Source: Bin55 sp965220235 (GTDB lineage: Bacteria; Pseudomonadota; Gammaproteobacteria; Pseudomonadales; Azotimanducaceae). From it: a stretch of DNA of 64,000 bases. Position 1 is the first letter of the stretch. Each line of letters opens with the position of its first letter. Position numbers and translations under genes: made by a program. Below the pieces are notes generated by a model. That model searched no databases. It was not told the DNA's origin and saw nothing but the letters and a program-made list of their open reading frames with translations. Shown here piece by piece: positions 16,980 to 25,740 of this stretch. Location of the stretch: assembly GCA_965220235.1 (NCBI GenBank), contig OZ244815.1, forward strand, positions 1,736,001 to 1,800,000, given 5' to 3'.

Positions 16980-18169
16980 AAGGTGCGCTTCTGCTTCTTG
17001 CTGTAGTCGTTCTCATCGTGTCGTGTGGCGAGAGCGTCAACCCACACATGACGGTCAAAACTGTAACGCAGGATCACATCTTTCTGGTTCAAGCCCGAGG
17101 CGAAATTGTCTCTTCAGAATCGATCCCGATTAGTGTCCCTCATACCGTTTCGATGCAACTGAACATCGAGTGGATACTGCCGGAGTACACCGCAGTTACC
17201 AAAGGCGACCCTGTCGTACGTTTTGAAGCCGATGAGCTTGCGACACAACGAGGGAACTCGCTGGTGTCCATCGCTAATCAGTCGTTGTTTATTCGAAACC
17301 ACATGATGGACAGTGCGACTGCTCATACCAAGATTGAACACGAAAGTGCGCGAGTTGCCGGCGAGACCGTCATTGCGCGGACGTTTGCTGACTTTGATCC
17401 TCGCTACTTTAGTCGAATCGAGATCATTGACGCGATCGGTGATTTGGACTTTCTAGGGGTTGAGGCGTCGTTCTACGATTGGCAATCCCAGACCCACGAC
17501 CAGAGGACCACAGCTGAAACGGCTCGTATTCAGGCAGAGCGATCCTCGGTCGAGCTACAGCTGAGTAGACAGGAAAATGCACTGGACGCGACTGAGCTAA
17601 GAAGCCCGGTGGATGGCATTTTCCTCCACGCGAGGACACCATGGGGTCAAAAAATAGGTCGTGGACGACCCGCATTCCCAGGTATGGCAGTTGGGATGTT
17701 GCCGGTCGACGGCAAATTGGCAGCTCGCATCTATGTGCCTAAGATCGACGCGATTGGCATTGAAGTCGGTCAATCGGTTAAGTTAATTGTGGACGCAGAT
17801 GTTGATCGTGAGCTAGCAGGTAAGGTCGAGAATGTTTCTCCGATGGCGATTACTAAAAATCAACGAGATCCACGTCAGTATGTCCTTGTAACCGCTTCGT
17901 TGAACGACGGTTTACGTGAGGGAGTGAGAATCGGTAGTGCTCTTACGGCCATCATCGTGACCGCGGATCTCAAGAAAGCGATTGTCCTGCCGCAACAAGC
18001 GGTGTTCAACGTAAAGAACGAATCAGTTATTTATGTTATGAACGGTGGTCGACTTGACGCACGCACCGTGCAGCTAGGACGGAAGAGTCCGACGCTAGTT
18101 GAGGTTGCCGAAGGGCTGACGCCAGGTGAATTCGTGAGCTTGATTGCGCCGGCGGGTGTTGGTACTTAG
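16976..18169 (+). CDS. HlyD-type adaptor lipoprotein, third of three
   Basis: Third adaptor, a predicted lipoprotein. Seen: 397 residues starting MKGALLLLAVVVLIVSCGES, a signal with lipobox-like VSC and Cys17 as the lipidation site; Gly at +2 does not signal inner-membrane retention. Then a lipoyl half (TAVTKGDPVVRF), a helical section about 75-190, a second lipoyl half (ELRSPVDGIFLHA) and a C-terminal domain with AIVLPQQAVFNVKNE matching the MacA/AcrA membrane-proximal fold. It is followed by about 120 bases before the permease. Confidence 0.86.
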   Translation: MKGALLLLAVVVLIVSCGESVNPHMTVKTVTQDHIFLVQARGEIVSSESIPISVPHTVSMQLNIEWILPEYTAVTKGDPVVRFEADELATQRGNSLVSIANQSLFIRNHMMDSATAHTKIEHESARVAGETVIARTFADFDPRYFSRIEIIDAIGDLDFLGVEASFYDWQSQTHDQRTTAETARIQAERSSVELQLSRQENALDATELRSPVDGIFLHARTPWGQKIGRGRPAFPGMAVGMLPVDGKLAARIYVPKIDAIGIEVGQSVKLIVDADVDRELAGKVENVSPMAITKNQRDPRQYVLVTASLNDGLREGVRIGSALTAIIVTADLKKAIVLPQQAVFNVKNESVIYVMNGGRLDARTVQLGRKSPTLVEVAEGLTPGEFVSLIAPAGVGT

Positions 18170-18290
18170 TTTCGGAATTTTTACTTCGTCTAGCTTGTTC
18201 GATGATCGAGGAAAACCCAATAAAAGACGCTTTCAGCTCTATGCGTGAACCTAATCACGTGAACTGTATTTGTATTCGCTCGAGAACTCG

Positions 18291-19547
18291 ATGGATTTAA
18301 GAGCCGTCGCGAAATCGATCGTGCCGGATTTTCGGCAAGCTTTCAGTCAACTTTCACACCACAAGTTGCGTTCGTCGTTGACTTTGCTAGGCATGGTGTT
18401 TGGAGTGGCAGCGGTAATCGCCATGTTGGCTGTCAGCGAGGGAGGACGTCGCGAAGCGATGAAACTGGTTGAAGGCATGGGAGTTCGCAACCTGATCGTT
18501 GAAGCGGACGAAGGGGATGGCGACGAACTCCGTGATCTTCGCATCCATTCCGATGGTTTGTCCACCAACGACGCTATCGCGATTAAAGCGACGATGCCGT
18601 TTGTTGAAGCATGGGCTGGCGTGCGTCAGGTCGACGTTTGGAATCTCATCTCCCATGAAGGACAGAGTCAGGCTGAGGTTTTTGCCGTTAGTCCATCATA
18701 CTTCGCACTATCGGGCCTAGAACCCGTCCAGGGGGATCTGTTTAACGAGAATGATGATGTTCGATTCGCGCAGAAGGCAGTTCTTGGTAGCGTGGCTTCG
18801 AGGCAACTGTTTCCTAACGGGGATGCTATAGGAAAACGATTAAAGATCAATTATTTATGGGTAGAAGTTGTCGGCGTACTCCGCGATAGTCAGATCGTGG
18901 GTGAAGAATTCCAAGGAGAACAGGTCGGCGGTGAGAGCGAACGCGTATACCTTCCGTTGCAGACAGGATTAAAACGTATGCGGTTAGGGCCATGGTCTTC
19001 GGAACTTTCCTCGTTGAAACTCCAGATCGCTGCTGAGGTGTCGCCGGCAGAGGCGGCGAAAGCGGTACAACATTTGTTAGACCGCCGTCATGGTGGACAG
19101 GACGATACTCGTATCGTAGTTCCCGCTAGATTGCTCGCACAGCAACGTCAAACGCAGCGTATTTTCACGATCGTGATGTCGGCCGTTGCAGGTATCTCGC
19201 TGTTGGTTGGTGGCATCGGCATCATGAACATCATGCTGGCGAGCGTGCTGGAACGGAAGCCAGAAATTGGTTTGTTGCGTGCGGTAGGGGCAACCCAGAT
19301 GGACGTGGTGCGTCAATTTCTGGTCGAAACAGCTGTCATCGCATTGATGGGAGCGCTCGCCGGCGTAGTGCTTGGTATCGCGATCGCGTACACCATTGCC
19401 GGATTTGCAGATTGGTCTGTTGCCTGGTCTTTTCCAACGATCGCGCTCGCGGTTGGTGTCTGTGTTTCTATTGCAGTGGGATTTGGGGTGTACCCGTCGT
19501 TGTCAGCGGCAAGGCTTGACCCGGTTGAGGCGCTTCAAGCTGAATGA
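18291..19547 (+). CDS. MacB-like ABC transporter permease
   Basis: Inner-membrane permease of the FtsX/MacB family, which transmits force to the periplasm. Seen: 418 residues with TM1 after HHKLRSSLTLLGMVFGVAAV, a large periplasmic MacB-type domain (about 50-280, including FAVSPSYFALSGLEPVQGD and VVGVLRDSQIVG), then three TM segments with the MacB-like GGIGIMNIMLASVLERKPEI and the final YPSLSAARLDPVEALQ. No ATPase domain is fused, so it must use the ATPase at 14144. ATG 18291 is preferred to TTG 18270. No outer-membrane TolC-like gene is nearby. Confidence 0.9.
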   Translation: MDLRAVAKSIVPDFRQAFSQLSHHKLRSSLTLLGMVFGVAAVIAMLAVSEGGRREAMKLVEGMGVRNLIVEADEGDGDELRDLRIHSDGLSTNDAIAIKATMPFVEAWAGVRQVDVWNLISHEGQSQAEVFAVSPSYFALSGLEPVQGDLFNENDDVRFAQKAVLGSVASRQLFPNGDAIGKRLKINYLWVEVVGVLRDSQIVGEEFQGEQVGGESERVYLPLQTGLKRMRLGPWSSELSSLKLQIAAEVSPAEAAKAVQHLLDRRHGGQDDTRIVVPARLLAQQRQTQRIFTIVMSAVAGISLLVGGIGIMNIMLASVLERKPEIGLLRAVGATQMDVVRQFLVETAVIALMGALAGVVLGIAIAYTIAGFADWSVAWSFPTIALAVGVCVSIAVGFGVYPSLSAARLDPVEALQAE

Positions 19548-19722
19548 ATATTCTTCGGTGGAACTAGGTTCGAGTGATCGCCTGTTTAATCCAGATTTGA
19601 ACTCTAGCACGCAATCGCATATGACCCCGATGTAGCTTTACTGACGGACGGCATGTATTTTTTGCTAGTAAATAACTGAATCAGCACTAAAATTCAAGCG
19701 TCATTCAAGGAGGAATGATGTC

Positions 19723-22104
19723 ATGGCGCAGTCGGGCACGGAGCCAGTGGCTGTTAGCTTCTACGTCCGCGAAGGTGGGGCGATTCTTCTCGTCGCATTG
19801 GCGGTTATATTGCTCCTCGCGTTGGCGAGCTATGTTCCTTCTGCACACGTATCTGATGCGGCTGGCGATCGATTCGTAAACCTCATTGGATCAATCGGCG
19901 CCGTTGCTGCGTTTGGGTGTTATTGGGCGTTCGGTGTCGTTTCGTATCTCATTCCAGCTGGCTTGATCTTAGCGTGTGTAGCCGTACTACGAATGCACTC
20001 GGATCCAGTCGATTGGTTCAGTATCGGTTGTCGGGTGGGTGGCGCGATGCTGCTCATTTTTGCGACGACCGTGCTGGCAACCTTGCATGTCTCAGGATTA
20101 GTCTCATTACCCGCTGGGCCAGGCGGAAATATGGGCGGAACATTAGTTCTCTACACAGTTCAATATGTGAACACTGCGGGATTGACGATTCTGTCTATTG
20201 TGGGTGTCCTGATCGCCCTTCAGCTGATCGTCGGTTTCTCTTGGCTTAACGTCTTGGAATGGACAGGACGTTGGGTGATAAAGACGTCAGTGTGGCTGTT
20301 AATTGCGTTGAAATGGTTCTATCGTTCGACCGTAGAGGGATATCGTACGTTAAGGGAAGTGTTCTCATTTGACACTCGCAAGCCGTCGAAACGCGCGCAG
20401 CCGCGCACTTCGGCTATACCACGGGTCGCACCTACGGTCGGCAATGATTCGACCAGAGTACCCGACCAAAGGAGCGGCGAAACTCTCGGAATTCCACACG
20501 TCGATGACTGGAATGAGAATCGAATCGAATCGCCATCGCAATTGGTGATAGACGAGGATCAGTCCGCCCCTGGCGCAAGGGCAGCAGCTGTGCCGCCACG
20601 AAACGATATTGAACCCACAGTTCTCACGAAGTTTCCGAGCTTAGAGATTCTCTCGACGCACTCTAGCGAAAGCTCTGCGAACGAGGAAGAGCACCAAGCG
20701 CTCATCGCGCTCGGTGAGAGGTTGCGCTCGATCCTTGCTGACTATGGTGTCTCGATCGAAGTGGAATCGATTATTTCGGGACCTGTAGTGTCTCGTTTCG
20801 AGATTCAGTTAGCGCCCGGATTGAAGGTCAACAAGATCATCTCACTCGCTAATGACCTCGCCAGAGAAATTGCGGTCAGTTCGGTACGCGTGGTACCGGT
20901 AATTCCTGGTAAAAGCGTAGTCGGGATTGAAATCCCAAACCGCTTACGGGCAACAGTTACGTTGAAGGAAGTGCTGGCACAACGTGAGTTCAAAGACGCA
21001 AAACGACCATTGACACTCGCCCTTGGAAAGGACATCGCTGGTGAACCGGTTTACGCTGATTTAGAACGCATGCCGCACCTTCTAGTCGCTGGAACCACCG
21101 GCTCTGGTAAGTCGGTCGGTGTCAACACTATGCTACTAAGCATGCTGTACCGACTCACACCCGAGGACGTCCGTTTGATTCTCGTCGACCCGAAAATGTT
21201 GGAGTTGTCAGTTTACGAAGGTATCCCGCATTTGCTCACGCCAGTCGTCACGGATATGCAGGATGCCGCGAAAGCGTTGCAGTGGTGTGTGGCGGAAATG
21301 GAACGGCGGTATCGGCTCATGAAGGAGCTCGCAGTACGCAGTTTGGGTGGATTCAACGAAAAAATCGCCGAGGCAGATAAGCGTGGAAACGAGATACCAG
21401 ATCCGCTTTGGCAACCAGAATCCGGCGAAGATCAACAAGCGCTCAAGAAGCTACCCTTGATCGTGGTAGTCATCGATGAATTCGCAGACATGATCATGAT
21501 CGTTGGCAAGAAGGTTGAGCAATTGATTGCGCGGATCGCGCAAAAAGCTCGCGCGGCTGGGATTCATCTCGTGCTCGCAACCCAGCGACCTTCCGTCGAC
21601 GTGATTACAGGTTTAATCAAAGCGAACATCCCGTGTCGAATTAGTTACCAGGTTTCGAGTCAGGTTGATTCGAGGACGATCATCGACCAAGTAGGCGCGG
21701 AGCAATTGCTAGGCCACGGCGACATGCTCTATCTACCGCCCGGTTCCAGTGTGCCGGAACGGGTACACGGCGCATTTGTAAGCGATGATGAGGTATTGGC
21801 AGTTATCGCAGATTGGAGGCGACGAGGCTCACCCGATTACGCCTATGACATCATGAACGAGGACGCTACATTCAATCTCAGTGACCTCGGATTCGAAAGC
21901 GGCGGCGATGAGGCAGATGAACTGTACCAACAAGCGGTTCAGTTCGTGATCGAGTCGCGTCGCGCTTCGGCATCAGCACTCCAGACCAAGTTTCAGATAG
22001 GTTGGAACAAAGCCGCTCGATTCATGGATCAAATGGAACAACATGGGATCGTATCAGTACCCGACCACAAGGGGCGAAGGGAGGTGCTAGCAGCTGAAGA
22101 TTGA
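19723..22104 (+). CDS. ftsK: DNA translocase FtsK
   Basis: Septum-anchored motor that pumps the terminus region and activates XerCD at dif. Seen: 793 residues with four or five N-terminal TM segments (about 20-185), a short linker (about 200-310, far shorter than in E. coli FtsK, which is 1329 residues in all), the motor with Walker A GTTGSGKS near 456-463, Walker B LIVVVIDEFADM and the ATQRPSVDVITG block, and a C-terminal winged-helix gamma domain (ALQTKFQIGWNKAARFMDQM) that reads KOPS. The start has an excellent ribosome site (aaggagga at 19707-19714, 8 bases away). Confidence 0.97.
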   Translation: MAQSGTEPVAVSFYVREGGAILLVALAVILLLALASYVPSAHVSDAAGDRFVNLIGSIGAVAAFGCYWAFGVVSYLIPAGLILACVAVLRMHSDPVDWFSIGCRVGGAMLLIFATTVLATLHVSGLVSLPAGPGGNMGGTLVLYTVQYVNTAGLTILSIVGVLIALQLIVGFSWLNVLEWTGRWVIKTSVWLLIALKWFYRSTVEGYRTLREVFSFDTRKPSKRAQPRTSAIPRVAPTVGNDSTRVPDQRSGETLGIPHVDDWNENRIESPSQLVIDEDQSAPGARAAAVPPRNDIEPTVLTKFPSLEILSTHSSESSANEEEHQALIALGERLRSILADYGVSIEVESIISGPVVSRFEIQLAPGLKVNKIISLANDLAREIAVSSVRVVPVIPGKSVVGIEIPNRLRATVTLKEVLAQREFKDAKRPLTLALGKDIAGEPVYADLERMPHLLVAGTTGSGKSVGVNTMLLSMLYRLTPEDVRLILVDPKMLELSVYEGIPHLLTPVVTDMQDAAKALQWCVAEMERRYRLMKELAVRSLGGFNEKIAEADKRGNEIPDPLWQPESGEDQQALKKLPLIVVVIDEFADMIMIVGKKVEQLIARIAQKARAAGIHLVLATQRPSVDVITGLIKANIPCRISYQVSSQVDSRTIIDQVGAEQLLGHGDMLYLPPGSSVPERVHGAFVSDDEVLAVIADWRRRGSPDYAYDIMNEDATFNLSDLGFESGGDEADELYQQAVQFVIESRRASASALQTKFQIGWNKAARFMDQMEQHGIVSVPDHKGRREVLAAED

Positions 22105-22111
22105 GTATCGA

Positions 22112-22777
22112 TTGGCGCTGTTAACGCGCTGTACGTCCGTGGCATTGACGTTCTTAACAATGGTTTGGATTGGGACAGTGCAAGCCAATGAGTCAGAGGC
22201 AAAGATTGAATTAATCGAACGCTTACAGCGAGTTGAGACGTTACGAGCAGCGTTTATTCAGAGGGTATTAGGTGAGAATGGCGAGGAACTTCAGCTACTT
22301 GAAGGTGAAATGCTCGCCCGTTCGCCATCACACTTTCGGTGGGAAGTAAAAAAACCGTACGGTTTGAGCTACGTACTTCATCACCTAAACCTTACAGTTG
22401 TAGATCCGGACCTGCATCAGGTCACCTACCGGACAATAGACTCACCCGACGAAGTTCCAATTGTCGCGCTGCTATTGCACCGCGATATGAACGTCTTAAA
22501 CGGCTTCAAAGTAACCAAGCGACGGAACGCCTTCGAACTTGAGCCAATTGACGATATGCAGTTGTTTAAACTGATTACGGTGTATTTCGATGGACTACGT
22601 CTCGACGCGATCGACGTACGTGACTCTCAAGATCGCTTGACTGAGTTTAGTTTCCGTGGCGTTGAGGAAAACACCAGTCTGGAGGATGCACTATTCGAAG
22701 TAGCGATCGCTGACGACATGGAGGTGATCGGCGAACCGCCTGGAAACCTCACGAACGCGCTAGATGATTCGCTATAG
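22112..22777 (+). CDS. lolA: outer-membrane lipoprotein carrier protein LolA
   Basis: Periplasmic chaperone that carries lipoproteins from LolCDE to LolB. Seen: 221 residues with a signal peptide (ALTFLTMVWIGTVQA, cleavage before NES), the LolA/LolB fold beginning LIERLQRVETLRAAFIQRV, and the family's FRWEVKKPYGLSYV and DGLRLDAIDVRDSQDRLTEF. It starts with TTG, 7 bases after ftsK, a neighbour order common in gammaproteobacteria. Confidence 0.92.
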   Translation: MALLTRCTSVALTFLTMVWIGTVQANESEAKIELIERLQRVETLRAAFIQRVLGENGEELQLLEGEMLARSPSHFRWEVKKPYGLSYVLHHLNLTVVDPDLHQVTYRTIDSPDEVPIVALLLHRDMNVLNGFKVTKRRNAFELEPIDDMQLFKLITVYFDGLRLDAIDVRDSQDRLTEFSFRGVEENTSLEDALFEVAIADDMEVIGEPPGNLTNALDDSL

Positions 22778-22812
22778 TTGATAGGAATAGTCTAGGTTTT
22801 CGGGGTGCCGCT

Positions 22813-24075
22813 ATCCCGCTAACACCACTCGCCGAACGGCTGCGACCTCAACGCTTTGAGGATTTCGTCGGTCAAGACCACCTTCTCGGAGACGATCGAC
22901 CCCTCGCAACGCTTGCTAAGCAACGCGCCGTTCATTCTATGATCCTATGGGGTCCGCCAGGTACTGGTAAGACTACGCTCGCTCGATTATTTGCGAACAA
23001 CTCCGATGCTCACTGGATTGCGATTTCAGCTGTGCTGGCAGGTGTTAAAGACGTGCGAGCCGCAATTGAAGAAGCAAAGGCGGAACTTCCTCGTCAAACT
23101 GTGCTCTTCGTTGACGAAGTTCATCGATTCAATAAAGCCCAACAAGACGCATTCTTACCGTACGTTGAGTCGGGTATGCTGACATTGATCGGCGCAACGA
23201 CTGAAAATCCAGCATTTGAGGTAAATTCGGCTTTGTTGTCACGCACGCGTGTGTACGTTTTACATCGGTTAGAGTCGCACCATATTGAAGAGATTGCACG
23301 AAAGGCGCTAACCGAGGCTGAGAAACCGCTGAGGTTCACCGATGACGGACTCGCATTGCTGATCGGCATTGCGGATGGGGATGCCAGACGTGCGCTGAAC
23401 ACCATAGAAGCTGCGCTTCGTCTTGACACCAACGAACTCGATGTGGAGGCGATAGAACATGCGGCTGGCCAATCCTTTCGTCAGTTCGACAAAGGCGGCG
23501 ACGCGTTTTATGATCAGATTTCCGCGCTGCACAAAGCAATCAGAGGAAGTGACCCAGATGCGTCTCTGTACTGGTTCACGCGAATGGTTGACGGAGGGTG
23601 CGATCCACTCTACATCGCAAGGCGTCTCGTGCGCATTGCGACAGAGGATATTGGTACCGCAGATCCACGTTGTTTGCAGCTAGCGATTGCGGCGCGGGAT
23701 GCATATCACCAGTTGGGTTCGCCCGAGGGTGAACTCGCGCTCGCTGAAGCGGTGTTGTATTTTGCGAGCGTCCCCAAGAGTAATGCTGTCGAAGTCGCCT
23801 ACGAAAGCGCCAAAGAGTTCGTACGTTCGCAGCCTTCTCATCCGGTGCCACTCCGATTTCGAAATGCACCTACCGCACTCGCCAAATCCCTAGGGCATGG
23901 CGACGGATACCGATACGCGCATGATGAAGACGACGCCTTTGCGGTGGGAGAACGTTACTTTCCGGACGAAATGGCAGATCAACAGTTCTATTTCCCGTCA
24001 GAGCGCGGTGTAGAAAAGCAGATCAAGGCTAGGATGTCTAAACTTCGCGCCTTAAATCAACGCGACCGGCACTAA
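22813..24075 (+). CDS. rarA: replication-associated recombination protein RarA (start unclear)
   Basis: AAA+ ATPase of the clamp-loader family acting at stalled forks. Seen: Walker A GPPGTGKT, Walker B LFVDEVHRFNKAQQDAFL, sensor 1 GATTENPAFEVNSALLSR and the C-terminal MgsA tetramer domain. The first in-frame ATG is 22939, directly before Walker A. However, the frame upstream encodes the conserved RarA N-terminus (PLAERLRPQRFEDFVGQ), open back to a TGA at 22765. No ATG, GTG or TTG exists in that stretch. The boundary given is the ATC codon at 22813; ATA 22774 is another option. A short protein from 22939, a rare start codon or a sequencing frameshift are all possible. Confidence 0.9.
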   Translation: MPLTPLAERLRPQRFEDFVGQDHLLGDDRPLATLAKQRAVHSMILWGPPGTGKTTLARLFANNSDAHWIAISAVLAGVKDVRAAIEEAKAELPRQTVLFVDEVHRFNKAQQDAFLPYVESGMLTLIGATTENPAFEVNSALLSRTRVYVLHRLESHHIEEIARKALTEAEKPLRFTDDGLALLIGIADGDARRALNTIEAALRLDTNELDVEAIEHAAGQSFRQFDKGGDAFYDQISALHKAIRGSDPDASLYWFTRMVDGGCDPLYIARRLVRIATEDIGTADPRCLQLAIAARDAYHQLGSPEGELALAEAVLYFASVPKSNAVEVAYESAKEFVRSQPSHPVPLRFRNAPTALAKSLGHGDGYRYAHDEDDAFAVGERYFPDEMADQQFYFPSERGVEKQIKARMSKLRALNQRDRH

Positions 24076-24079
24076 CTTC

Positions 24080-24448
24080 GTGATTAAGTCGATACTGCTT
24101 GTCGCCGGTGCGGGTGCGCTTGGCGCGGTTGCACGTTATGGCGTCATTTCGCTTGCCGCATGGCAAGGATGGACTCCGTGGGGTACATTCGCGGTGAATG
24201 TGTTCGGTTGTTTTGCGATTGGTGTCCTAGTCGCGGCTGCGAGCGAAGCTGAATGGTTCGAAACTTACGGTCGGAATCTCCTGGTGTTCGGATTTCTCGG
24301 CGCTTTCACGACATTTTCAGCATTTTCGATGGATACGCTTCAGCTTGCACAGGAAGGAAAACTCCACGTTGCGATCCTCTACGCGACGCTGACAGTAACT
24401 GCTTGTCTTGCGGCAACCTATACAGGATTAAGGCTGGTTAATCACTGA
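24080..24448 (+). CDS. crcB: fluoride channel CrcB/Fluc
   Basis: Small fluoride-exporting channel forming a dual-topology dimer. Seen: 122 residues with four hydrophobic helices, the opening GALGAVARYGV, WGTFAVNVFGCFAIGVL, and the pore motif GFLGAFTTFSAFS with the conserved Phe box. GTG start 4 bases after rarA; the stop shares one base with the serS ATG. No fluoride riboswitch precedes it, as expected for a gene inside an operon. Confidence 0.93.
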   Translation: MIKSILLVAGAGALGAVARYGVISLAAWQGWTPWGTFAVNVFGCFAIGVLVAAASEAEWFETYGRNLLVFGFLGAFTTFSAFSMDTLQLAQEGKLHVAILYATLTVTACLAATYTGLRLVNH

Positions 24449-25740
24449 TGTTAGATCCTCGTGTGTTACGGCGTGAGCCGGAGGCGATAGCTCAAGCGTT
24501 GAGTAAACGCGGCGTGGCGTTCGATCTCGATGTCTATAAGGAACTTGAATCGTCTCGTCACGACCTGCAAACTGAAATGGAGACTCTACAGCACGAGAGG
24601 AATGAGGTCTCCCGGACGATCGGTCAAGCTAAACAAGACGGTCTTGATATCGAACCACTGCGATTGAGTGTCAGTGAGATCGGTTATCGGCTGGATGTCA
24701 TTAAGCAAGAATTCGGTAAGATTCGCGAAGAACTTGATGCCTTCTTGCTTTCGATTCCCAATATACCTCATGAGTCGGTACCGGAAGGACAAGACGAAGA
24801 AGACAACCTCGTTCTCCGCAAATGCGGGGTAGTGCCCGAGTTTAACTTCGAACCAAAAGATCACGTCGACCTTGCGCCCGATCTTCTAAACCTAGAACTG
24901 GCTGTAAAAATAAGTGGTAGCCGCTTCAGCGTACTCCGCGGACCGCTAGCGAAGCTCCAACGAAGTCTGACGCAGTTTATGCTGGACGTTCATACTGAGC
25001 AGCACGGTTACGAGGAGGTGTACGTTCCGTTCATCGTCAACGCAGCATCGATGACTGCCACAGGACAGTTACCGAAATTTGCCGAAGATGCGTTTCATGT
25101 AGAACACACGGAACCCATGTACCTGGTACCTACTGCGGAGGTTCCCGTCACAAATTTCGTGCGCGACGAGATCTTGAACGTAGACGACTTACCGATGAAA
25201 TTCGTAGCGCATACGCCTTGTTTTCGTAGCGAAGCCGGATCCTATGGCAAGGACATGCGCGGCATATTTCGGCAGCATCAGTTCGAGAAAGTTGAACTCG
25301 TCCAGATTGTCTCACCGGATGTGTCCTGGGACGCGTTCGAGGAACTACTCGGTCACGCAGAGACGATTCTGAAAATGCTTGAATTACCGTATCAAGCCAG
25401 CGTCCTGTGCGGAGGCGATTTAGGTTTCGCGGCGGCAAAAACGATCGACCTTGAAGTCTGGCTTCCCAGTCAACGTCGTTATCGTGAGATTTCAAGTGTC
25501 AGCAACTTTCTTGATTTCCAGGCGCGTCGAGCACAAGCACGGTTCCGACGTAAGGTAGGCGAACGGCCGGAGCTTGTACACACCCTAAATGGATCTGGAC
25601 TTGCGGTAGGGCGATCTCTCATCGCATTGATGGAGAACTATCAAAACGGCGACGGTTCAGTGACCATTCCAGATGCCTTACGAAGTTACATGGGTGGAAT
25701 TGACTCTCTGAATCTCATCGATTACGACGGCGATAGGTAA
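24448..25740 (+). CDS. serS: seryl-tRNA synthetase
   Basis: Charges tRNA-Ser and tRNA-Sec. Seen: 430 residues (E. coli 430) with an N-terminal tRNA-binding coiled coil (about 30-105), class II motif 2 CFRSEAGSYGKDMRGIFRQH, the serine-binding TAEVPVTNF, and motif 3 LNGSGLAVGRSLIALMENYQ. It shares single bases with crcB (start) and cysG (stop), so the ftsK-to-cysG run is tightly packed. A cognate tRNA-Ser(UGA) gene lies at 49.3 kb. Confidence 0.98.
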   Translation: MLDPRVLRREPEAIAQALSKRGVAFDLDVYKELESSRHDLQTEMETLQHERNEVSRTIGQAKQDGLDIEPLRLSVSEIGYRLDVIKQEFGKIREELDAFLLSIPNIPHESVPEGQDEEDNLVLRKCGVVPEFNFEPKDHVDLAPDLLNLELAVKISGSRFSVLRGPLAKLQRSLTQFMLDVHTEQHGYEEVYVPFIVNAASMTATGQLPKFAEDAFHVEHTEPMYLVPTAEVPVTNFVRDEILNVDDLPMKFVAHTPCFRSEAGSYGKDMRGIFRQHQFEKVELVQIVSPDVSWDAFEELLGHAETILKMLELPYQASVLCGGDLGFAAAKTIDLEVWLPSQRRYREISSVSNFLDFQARRAQARFRRKVGERPELVHTLNGSGLAVGRSLIALMENYQNGDGSVTIPDALRSYMGGIDSLNLIDYDGDR

